12,672 bases of DNA, taken from Methanobacteriota archaeon (lineage in GTDB: Archaea; Thermoplasmatota; DTKX01; GCA-020343715). The notes beneath the pieces were generated by a model. That model saw nothing but the letters and a program-made list of their open reading frames with translations, did no database searches and was not told the DNA's origin. Positions 1 through 5,938 of this stretch are shown here, piece by piece (the stretch's first letter is position 1; the number at the start of each line of letters is the position of its first letter). The translations under genes were made by a program, and so were the position numbers. The stretch is taken from the NCBI GenBank assembly GCA_030594725.1, contig JAUVEQ010000039.1:1-12672 (forward strand). Direction: 5' to 3'.

Positions 1-593
1 GCCGATCCAGCCACCAGGGCGTCCGCCCCGGCAGCCACCACCTGGTCGGCATTGGTGGGCTTGACCCCGCCGTCGATCTCCATGAGGATCTCCCCTCCGT
101 GGTCATCGATCATGTTGCGGGCGCGGGATATCTTCGGCAGCAGGCTCTCTATGAAGCCCTGCCCACCGAAGCCCGGGTTCACCGTCATGACAAGGAGGAG
201 GTCCATGTCGTCGAGCACGTACTCGATGGCGGAGAGGGGGGTGTGCGGGTTGATGGCGACACCTGACATGACGCCCAGTTCCCTGATGCGGTTGAGGGTG
301 CCGTGGAGGTGGGGGCAGGTCTCCGCCTGGACGGTGATGTAGTCGCTGCCCGCATTGACGAAGTCCTCCAGCAGGTCATCGGGATTGGTGACCATGAGGT
401 GAGTGTCGAAGGGAGCGGTCGTCCTGGGTCTAACTGCCTTCTGGATGACGGGGCCGAAGGTGAGGTTAGGCACGAAGTGACCGTCCATGACGTCGATGTG
501 GATCCAGTCGGCACCAGCGGCCACCACGTCCTCGACCTGCTGACCCAGGTCGGAGAAGTCGGCCGAGAGGATGGATGCGGAGATCCTGGTCAT
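1..593 (-). CDS. rpe: Ribulose-phosphate 3-epimerase, 3' end cut by window edge
   Basis: This enzyme interconverts D-ribulose 5-phosphate and D-xylulose 5-phosphate in the cytosolic pentose-phosphate pathway. Translating the minus strand from the ATG at 593 gives 197 complete residues with no stop before the window edge, so roughly the last 20-25 residues of this ~220-residue TIM-barrel family are missing. The family signatures are all present: SILSADF (residues 7-13), HIDVMDGHFVPN (32-43), HLMV (65-68), NPGFGGQ (139-145) and EIDGGV (172-177). By family knowledge H32, D34, H65 and D174 are the metal ligands, and D34 and D174 the acid/base pair. The start is supported by AAGGTGAGGG just upstream, which overlaps the stop of the zinc-ribbon gene 10 nt before it, so the two genes are probably co-transcribed and translationally linked. 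Product identity is secure. Confidence 0.96.
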   Translation of the reverse strand, partial: MTRISASILSADFSDLGQQVEDVVAAGADWIHIDVMDGHFVPNLTFGPVIQKAVRPRTTAPFDTHLMVTNPDDLLEDFVNAGSDYITVQAETCPHLHGTLNRIRELGVMSGVAINPHTPLSAIEYVLDDMDLLLVMTVNPGFGGQGFIESLLPKISRARNMIDDHGGEILMEIDGGVKPTNADQVVAAGADALVAGS

Positions 594-603
594 GGATTTC
601 CCC

Positions 604-1050
604 TCACCTTAGCAGTTCCCCGCGGGCCTTCAGCTCCCGCTTGCGTATCTCCTTCTGCTCCTCCATCGATGCGCCCAGGGGCGTCGTCGCCGTCTCCTTC
701 CCGCCCATGTCAACGGGGCCCTTCGGGTCCTCCAACGACGGAGGCGAGCCCATCACCAGCTCACGGGGAGGCGCCGGCGGGGAGAGCTGGGGAAGATCGG
801 GTGACCGGGTGGTCTCCAGCATCGTGGGGGTCTTCCGGCCCTCCAGCCGGGGTTCGGGCACCTCCATCGAGGGTGCCAGGGCAACCCTGGGTCCGAGGCC
901 CCGCTGGGAGGCGTCCTCCAATAGATTGTCGAGGGCGACCGCGTCCAGCTCGACCGGGGTCGTGAACCCGCAGGTGGGGCACTTGGCCGGGCCATGTAAT
1001 GATTCGGCTCGCAGCTCGTTGCCGCACGAGGGGCAGGGTGGCAGGTCCAT
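604..1050 (-). CDS. Small zinc-ribbon protein of unknown function
   Basis: This is a 148-residue protein with an N-terminal zinc ribbon made of two CPxCG knuckles (C6, C9 and C24, C27), which should bind one zinc ion. The middle (about residues 50-125) is proline-rich, of low complexity and probably disordered. The last ~20 residues (EEQKEIRKREL region) are highly charged and likely helical. The frame stays open to an ATG at 1125. I prefer the ATG at 1050 because it sits directly before the zinc ribbon, has purine-rich GGAAGG sequence upstream, and the extra 25 residues would read through a repeat and a run of nine G. Its TGA stop lies inside the ribosome-binding site of rpe, so the two look like an operon. 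Zinc-ribbon stubs of this kind are common in archaea and may bind nucleic acid or protein. I cannot assign a function. Confidence 0.8.
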   Translation of the reverse strand: MDLPPCPSCGNELRAESLHGPAKCPTCGFTTPVELDAVALDNLLEDASQRGLGPRVALAPSMEVPEPRLEGRKTPTMLETTRSPDLPQLSPPAPPRELVMGSPPSLEDPKGPVDMGGKETATTPLGASMEEQKEIRKRELKARGELLR

Positions 1051-1103
1051 GCCTTCCGATTCCTTCCTTGCTAGATGAAGGTATCGCCTCTGGGACGGGG
1101 GGG

Positions 1104-1136
1104 GGTTCGAACATGGTTCGAACATGGTTCGGATCG
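1104..1136. repeat. Tandem 11-bp repeat with palindromic cores, possible operator
   Basis: Two perfect head-to-tail copies of GGTTCGAACAT (1104-1114 and 1115-1125) are followed by a degenerate third copy, GGTTCGGATCG (1126-1136). Each perfect copy holds the 8-bp palindrome GTTCGAAC (1105-1112 and 1116-1123). The 11-bp period is about one helical turn, so the palindromes would face the same side of the DNA. The array lies 54-86 bp upstream of the zinc-ribbon start and about 110 bp before the hydrolase gene. It is directly preceded by a run of nine G (1097-1105). A regulator-binding site is an inference. Confidence 0.5.
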
Positions 1137-1218
1137 GTAGCGAGGGGTGCGATCAAAGGGCCGATCCATAGGGGTGAGAAGGGCGTTGGTACCAAAGCCA
1201 GTAATCAGCTTGGAAAGG

Positions 1219-1228
1219 CTTAAATAAA
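1219..1228 (+). promoter_or_regulatory. Archaeal TATA box for the glycoside hydrolase-like gene, probably leaderless
   Basis: CTTAAATAAA stands out as an A/T island in G+C-rich DNA, with purine-rich GGAAAGG just upstream where the TFB recognition element would lie. Its centre is about 24 bp before the ATG at 1247, which is the usual archaeal distance to the transcription start. Transcription would therefore begin at or next to the A of the start codon. No Shine-Dalgarno sequence is visible before that ATG, which agrees with a leaderless mRNA. Confidence 0.65.
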
Positions 1229-1246
1229 AACCTGGGCCATCCATCT

Positions 1247-2974
1247 ATGGTAGAGTGGATACTGGGGAGGTTCTTGGTGAGACTGTCGGTCATATCGGGG
1301 GCTGTCGTGGCGCTGATTCTGTTCATGCCAGTCATGTATTCCAGCTACTGGGTCCCCTTCACCACCGATGATCTGGAGGTCTCCCTGGTGGTCAGGGACC
1401 CTGCTGGTGAGCCCGACGCCGTCATGCCCTCCCTCCTTGGTGCCTCCGTCGATTGGCCCAACAACGCCTACGGGCTCTACAATCACGTGACCGGGCTGTT
1501 CAACCCGACACCGGTGGGGGAGCTCATCGGCCTTGACCCCAGCTATCTGAGGTTCCCGGCTGGGCGGTTGAGCCAGCAATACAACTGGACCCTGGGCGTC
1601 GGCAACGTGGACGACCGGGGCAAGAATCCCACCTACGGTGGCGGATCCCAGGAATCCCTCTTCGGCACCGACGAGTTCTACAAATTGGTGGACTACGCCG
1701 ATGCCAGCGCCGTGATGGTGACGAACATCAACACGGGCACCGGGGAGATGGCAAGGGATTGGGTCTCGTACTGCAACGACCCGTCCGACAGGAGGCTCGG
1801 CAGGGAGCGCACCGCGAACGGCTATCCCGTCCCCTACGGTATCATCCACTGGGAGATCGGGTACGAGCCATACCGCCCCAGCTACTGGAGGGACGCACCT
1901 GCATCCGAGATAGGGTACGGGGCCGAGTACGCCAAATTGCTCAAGGACTACTCCCGCTCAATGAAGACGGTGGACAAGTCCATCAAGGTCGGTGCCTGGA
2001 TGGTCCTGGACCCGGACCTGGAGCGGTCCTCTGCGGACGTCAACTGGAACATCAACTTCCTCGACGAGATAGCGGGACTGCCATTGGTAATCCCTGGTGT
2101 CAGCGACGATCTCTACTTCTACGATTACGTGGTCGTGAAGGTAAACCTGCCTGCCATCGAGTCGCTGATGAACTTCGAGGACCTGTACACCTATTCCTAC
2201 GCGGATGTCTACGCCTCGCTGTCCGAGGACCTGAGGGACCTTCGAAGGTTGATCGATAAGATAGAGGACCCTCGCCAGGGAGGCATTCCCCTCGCCATAG
2301 CCTTCTACGAGCCGTTCTACGGCGAGGAGGGGTGGAACATCCCGATCCCCGCCAACGCCGGTTCGGCCCTGATGACCGCGGACATGGCCATGCAGTTCCT
2401 TGACATCGCCCTCCGGGACGGTGTGAGGTCCGTGGAGTACGCATGCTTCGGTCAGTTGAACACGCCCACCTACTCCGCCTTGATGATAAATCCCGACTTC
2501 GACCAGGTCCACGTGGACACCTGGCATCGATCCCCCAGCTATTTCGCGTTCCAGATGTGCACAGAGCTCCAGGGGGGCAAGCCCCTTGGGATATCGGACC
2601 TGCACCCCATAACATTCGACGCGTCGGCGGAGAAGGAGCTTCCGGGTCACAGGGGCGTGCCCGTGGTAAGCGCCATCGGCACACTGGATGTCGAGAGCGA
2701 GACCATCAGGATCCTCTTGGTCAACCGGGACCTGGACAGTGAGGTCATCTGCAAGATCAACCTGGAGATCGAGGGCATTTCTGGTCCGATGCTGGTGACC
2801 ACAAGGACGATACTCTTCGATAGCATTCTCAGCAACAACCTGGCCGGAAGCGCGGTGACATCACCCCTTCCCACGACCACCGGGGTCAAGACCTTCACGC
2901 CACCTGACCTCAAGATCACGTTGCCCATCGCGGGCGTGGTCCTGATCACGATAGAGCCCGAGGGGGTGACCTGA
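1247..2974 (+). CDS. Membrane-anchored glycoside hydrolase-like protein, GH51/clan A type
   Basis: This 575-residue protein probably acts outside the cell on a polysaccharide or glycan. One N-terminal membrane helix (about residues 11-30) would tether it. The following domain carries signatures like alpha-L-arabinofuranosidases of GH51: LRFPAGRLSQQYNW (101-114), FGTDEF (139-144), DWVSYCN (171-177) and WEIGYEPY (202-209). E207 matches the family acid/base Glu. E355, in IAFYEPFYG (351-359), is the best nucleophile candidate. The C-terminal ~100 residues (about 470-570) look like the beta-sandwich that follows the barrel in this family. One oddity is that the Asn normally next to the acid/base Glu is Tyr (Y206). 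The ATG at 1247 is chosen because it lies about 24 bp after a TATA box and precedes the anchor. A membrane protein gene follows directly. Activity and substrate are unproven. Confidence 0.72.
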   Translation: MVEWILGRFLVRLSVISGAVVALILFMPVMYSSYWVPFTTDDLEVSLVVRDPAGEPDAVMPSLLGASVDWPNNAYGLYNHVTGLFNPTPVGELIGLDPSYLRFPAGRLSQQYNWTLGVGNVDDRGKNPTYGGGSQESLFGTDEFYKLVDYADASAVMVTNINTGTGEMARDWVSYCNDPSDRRLGRERTANGYPVPYGIIHWEIGYEPYRPSYWRDAPASEIGYGAEYAKLLKDYSRSMKTVDKSIKVGAWMVLDPDLERSSADVNWNINFLDEIAGLPLVIPGVSDDLYFYDYVVVKVNLPAIESLMNFEDLYTYSYADVYASLSEDLRDLRRLIDKIEDPRQGGIPLAIAFYEPFYGEEGWNIPIPANAGSALMTADMAMQFLDIALRDGVRSVEYACFGQLNTPTYSALMINPDFDQVHVDTWHRSPSYFAFQMCTELQGGKPLGISDLHPITFDASAEKELPGHRGVPVVSAIGTLDVESETIRILLVNRDLDSEVICKINLEIEGISGPMLVTTRTILFDSILSNNLAGSAVTSPLPTTTGVKTFTPPDLKITLPIAGVVLITIEPEGVT

Positions 2975-3810
2975 CGGTCCTGAGCCAGGATGAGACCCGT
3001 GCCCTGCTCATCGCCCGGCTGGGCCTGCTCACGGGCTTCGCCCTCCTCATCGCGTTCAACTCGCTGCTCATCATCTACACTGTACTGTTGATCTTCTCCA
3101 GGGGCGACCCTGAACCCCACAAGACGTTCTTCTATCCGGTCCAGTGGACGATCCTGGTCCTCGATATCATCGCCGGAGGACTTCTGGCCATGGGCTTCTG
3201 GGCCTTCGCCAAGTACCATGACACCATACGGAACCAGGCTCAGAAAATGGCGATCGGTTTCGGGATCTGGACCGCCGTGACCCTCTCCTGGCGGTTGACC
3301 CTCCTGTGGACCCCCACCGAGGAGATCAACCCCATCAGCAAGCGGTTCCTCGCTGGGGAGTTCGGCATGTTCATGCCCCACTTCGAGTTCCTGAGGGTCA
3401 ACTACTCCGGGTTCTTGATCTCCAGCATGTTCATGCTCATCCTCATGATACTGATGGTGAGGCTCATCAAGAACTACAGGGTGTACGAGAACTTCCAGAC
3501 CGTCAACCTGAACCTGTTCCAGGTGTACGGCCTGGTCACCATGGTGGGTGCCATGCTGATGGGGTTGGGCTGGCTGGCCTTCGGCCCGTCGATGACGGGG
3601 ACCACCCTCGGGGACCTGTTCCTGGTGATCTACGTCTTCGCCTGGTTGATGTTATTCCTGGTCCTTCCCATCCTGGGCCTTTGGGTGTTCTATCCCGCCT
3701 TCACGATCCACCGGTCTGCGGTGGAGACCCTCAAGTTCATCCTGAGACGCAAGTCCGAAAGGGAAAAGGCTATGGAGCCCAGCCACGATAGCGAGTCTGC
3801 TCACGGTTGA
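2971..3810 (+). CDS. Polytopic membrane protein of unknown function, probable CTG start
   Basis: I do not recognise this 279-residue protein. Six hydrophobic segments can be seen, including LGLLTGFALLIAF near the N-terminus, then ILVLDIIAGGLLAMGF, a short helix around GIWTAVTLSW, SSMFMLILMILMV, YGLVTMVGAMLMGLGWLAF and a long one around LWVFY. The C-terminal tail is short and charged, so it is an integral membrane protein. The first conventional start in frame is TTG at 3088, but that would cut through the first helix. The open frame runs back to a stop at 2905 and contains no ATG, GTG or TTG. CTG at 2971 makes a CTGA overlap with the hydrolase stop and follows GAGGGGGTGA. I therefore propose a CTG start, or a mutated or misread start codon. 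It is probably co-transcribed with the hydrolase and may work with it at the membrane. Confidence 0.62.
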   Translation: MTVLSQDETRALLIARLGLLTGFALLIAFNSLLIIYTVLLIFSRGDPEPHKTFFYPVQWTILVLDIIAGGLLAMGFWAFAKYHDTIRNQAQKMAIGFGIWTAVTLSWRLTLLWTPTEEINPISKRFLAGEFGMFMPHFEFLRVNYSGFLISSMFMLILMILMVRLIKNYRVYENFQTVNLNLFQVYGLVTMVGAMLMGLGWLAFGPSMTGTTLGDLFLVIYVFAWLMLFLVLPILGLWVFYPAFTIHRSAVETLKFILRRKSEREKAMEPSHDSESAHG

Positions 3811-3904
3811 TGGTTGTGGGCAGGACGAACGGGCCACTCAGGCCTCGATCGCATACGGATCTCTGATACCCATCGTGCACAACTGGACCCATTGTACCTT
3901 TGTC
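3811..3904. other. Convergent intergenic gap
   Basis: These 94 bp separate the ends of the plus-strand membrane protein gene and the minus-strand TadC-like gene. Only a weak GGCC-ACTCA-GGCC inverted repeat (3832-3844) and a short pyrimidine-rich stretch (about 3893-3905) are visible. I see no convincing terminator, RNA gene or small ORF. Confidence 0.5.
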
Positions 3905-4906
3905 TCATGCACCGGCAATGCCACGCATGATTATCCAGGCGGACAGCACCATGATGAAGCTGTGGCGCATGCCGTTGCTCACCTTCCCTGTCATGATGAC
4001 GCCTGCTAACAGCCCGTCGCCTACAGCGTGGACCAGGGCCGCGTAGAAGTACAGGTTCTTGATCTCGGGGATCATATCCCCGGAGATGACCACCGTGGTG
4101 GGGGCGTCGGACAGATCGACATCGGACAATCCCGCGCCAGCGGTCGCCTCCTCCATGGCGGGCAGGAAGGTCTTGTTGAGGATGAGGACCGTCACAAGGA
4201 ACACGAAGAACGCGATGTATATGACCATCACGTAGGTGCTCATGGTGGTACTCCGCTCCTCCATCAGGGTCTGGGACTCCTTGGTGTCCACGGATGACAT
4301 GGTCAGCACGTCGGCGATGTTGCCACCCGCTGCGGCCGCCTTGATCACCAGGCCAGTGACGCGGTGGATGAGGGGGGTATCGACACGCTTTGCGAAGAGG
4401 ACCAGTGCCTCGGTCGCGCTGACGCCCCAGGAGATCTGGGATGCCATGCGCCGGATCTCGGGGGTGAGGTGACCGTACTCGCCCTTGGACGCGGCCACGA
4501 TGGCGTTGGACAGGGTCATTCCGAACCTGCCTGCCTCTGCCACGTCACGAAGGAAATCGGGAAGGCGTTTCTCGATGTTCGCGATCCGACTGGTCTCCAT
4601 GCCCATTATCATGCCCAGGGGGCCGAGGACGACCAGGAGGGCGATCACGATGAAGTCGATGGCCTTCAGGGGGCCCATCGAGATCGTCCCGGTACCGAGC
4701 AGCACGGCAATGATGAGGCACAGGGCGGCACCAAGGCCGACCAGGATGTAGACAAGGCTCTGGACGTTGACGGTGCCCTCGCGAAGTTGGTCCTGGAACT
4801 CCTTTACCAGGTCCATGGTGTCGTCGTCGGCGTCGGGAAGCTTCTTCACCGGTGCCATGCCGGTTCCAGGCGCGTCCATCGGGGGGGTCTCGACCGCCAA
4901 GATCAC
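3905..4906 (-). CDS. Type II/IV secretion F-domain platform protein, TadC-like
   Basis: This is an integral membrane platform protein of an archaeal type IV pilus-like machine, expected to sit beneath the ATPase and help move pilin into the filament. In the 333-residue product the first ~48 residues are cytosolic and charged. Membrane helices follow at about 50-70 and 84-103. A T2SSF cytoplasmic domain comes next, with RLPDFLRDVAEAGRFG (114-129) and AAAGGNIADVL (191-201), then further helices at about 225-243, 286-303 and 314-330. The GTG start at 4906 overlaps the TGA of the upstream TadB-like gene by 4 nt. A TTG at 4900 is an equally good or better start because GAGGAGGTG (4914-4906) lies 5 nt before it. 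An ATG at 4879 also exists but lacks a site. The tight overlap implies coupled translation with its partner. It is the last gene of the cluster. Confidence 0.9.
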   Translation of the reverse strand: MILAVETPPMDAPGTGMAPVKKLPDADDDTMDLVKEFQDQLREGTVNVQSLVYILVGLGAALCLIIAVLLGTGTISMGPLKAIDFIVIALLVVLGPLGMIMGMETSRIANIEKRLPDFLRDVAEAGRFGMTLSNAIVAASKGEYGHLTPEIRRMASQISWGVSATEALVLFAKRVDTPLIHRVTGLVIKAAAAGGNIADVLTMSSVDTKESQTLMEERSTTMSTYVMVIYIAFFVFLVTVLILNKTFLPAMEEATAGAGLSDVDLSDAPTTVVISGDMIPEIKNLYFYAALVHAVGDGLLAGVIMTGKVSNGMRHSFIMVLSAWIIMRGIAGA

Positions 4907-5928
4907 ACCTCCTCGGTCATCCCTTGGATGAGTATTATGAATGCTATCTGGCTACCGGGGATCATCCCGAACACGATGGCGTAGAGGAAGAGGATGTAAT
5001 CGGTGCCGCCGGAGCCCATGGTCGCCATCAGCGATATCATGACGATAAGGAACAGGGGGGCGGCCACGACGACGGTCACGAAGGACTCTGCCAGCACGCC
5101 AAGGGTCTCGATGAGCTTCTTCTCCTCGATGCGCCGCTCCTTCATGTACTGGTCCGCCTTCATGATGAAGAATGGCTTCATCTTGCCTCCCGACCGGGCG
5201 GTGGTGACCACGCCCTGGAGGAAGTCCTGGAACTTGTCCGAGGGGGTCCTGGCCGCTCCATCCTGAAGGGCGGTGAGGGTGTCCACCCCCATCAGGTCGA
5301 TGTCACGGTTGATCCACTGGGCCTCCTTCTGGATCTCCCCGTATATGGGCTGGCGTGAGAGCTCCTTGAAGATTATGTCGACGTTGACGTCCGCAGAGGC
5401 CATGGCAGCGATGAAGCTCATGGCGTACGAGATGCGCTTGTCTATGTTGTTCTTCCGGGCATTGGCACGCATGCCTGGTGCCGAGTACGTGTAGGCGTAG
5501 ACGCCTACTGGCAACAGGGTCAGGAGCAGGGTCATCATGATCCAGATCGACGTGGACAGCTCGAGTACCGAGACGATGATGCCTATGATGACGGAGAAGA
5601 TTATCCACAGCACGGCCGCTACTATGGTGTTCATCCAGATGACGGCGATGTAGTCCTCGTACCTGATGCCCATCTGGGCCTTGACCAGGTTCGCCTCGAG
5701 GGTGGGGTTGTACTTGGCGAACTTCTCAACGAAGTCCCCCATGAGGTTGCGGCACATCCTCTGCCACTTGGTCAGCTTCTCCGGGGCCGGGAAGGCACCC
5801 TTGGGGAGCCTTATGACGTGTGGGACCTCCGACAGGTCCGCCTCTTCGCCTTCGGCCGTCTTCACCTTGGTGTAGTCACTAAGGCTGGTCTCGAAGCGCT
5901 TGAATATGTTGTTGACCCGAGGAGGCAT
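4903..5928 (-). CDS. Type II/IV secretion F-domain platform protein, TadB-like
   Basis: This is the second membrane platform subunit of the pilus-like machine. The 341-residue product has a ~90-residue cytosolic N-terminal region, two helices (about 92-121 and 123-147), a T2SSF cytoplasmic domain and two C-terminal helices (about 281-303 and 309-335). The T2SSF domain includes RISYAMSFIAAMASADV (165-181) and the TPSDKFQDFLQGV stretch (228-240). This split into two F-domain proteins resembles bacterial TadB/TadC, unlike the archaellum, where a single ArlJ protein is used. The ATG at 5928 follows GAGGGAG by a normal spacing and lies 10 nt after the ATPase stop. The 3' end overlaps the TadC-like gene. 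I expect the two proteins to form a heteromeric platform, by analogy with Tad systems. Confidence 0.9.
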   Translation of the reverse strand: MPPRVNNIFKRFETSLSDYTKVKTAEGEEADLSEVPHVIRLPKGAFPAPEKLTKWQRMCRNLMGDFVEKFAKYNPTLEANLVKAQMGIRYEDYIAVIWMNTIVAAVLWIIFSVIIGIIVSVLELSTSIWIMMTLLLTLLPVGVYAYTYSAPGMRANARKNNIDKRISYAMSFIAAMASADVNVDIIFKELSRQPIYGEIQKEAQWINRDIDLMGVDTLTALQDGAARTPSDKFQDFLQGVVTTARSGGKMKPFFIMKADQYMKERRIEEKKLIETLGVLAESFVTVVVAAPLFLIVMISLMATMGSGGTDYILFLYAIVFGMIPGSQIAFIILIQGMTEEV

Positions 5929-5938
5929 CTTTCTCCCT

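Noticed and set aside
1101..1136. GGTTCGAA resembling a tRNA T-loop
   Set aside because: The motif repeats at 11 bp, has no matching 3' stem, and no anticodon or acceptor arms can be found around it.
303..1195. Several overlapping open frames on both strands across the rpe and zinc-ribbon genes
   Set aside because: They have low-complexity Arg/Pro/Ser composition and no motif. The rpe and zinc-ribbon frames explain the region.
1958..3381. Long minus-strand open frames opposite the hydrolase and membrane protein genes
   Set aside because: They are typical shadows in G+C-rich DNA, with no recognisable domain, and conflict with the well-supported GH51-like frame.
3832..3844. GGCC-ACTCA-GGCC as a terminator hairpin
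   Set aside because: The stem is only 4 bp, GGCC is itself palindromic, and no T-rich tract follows it closely.
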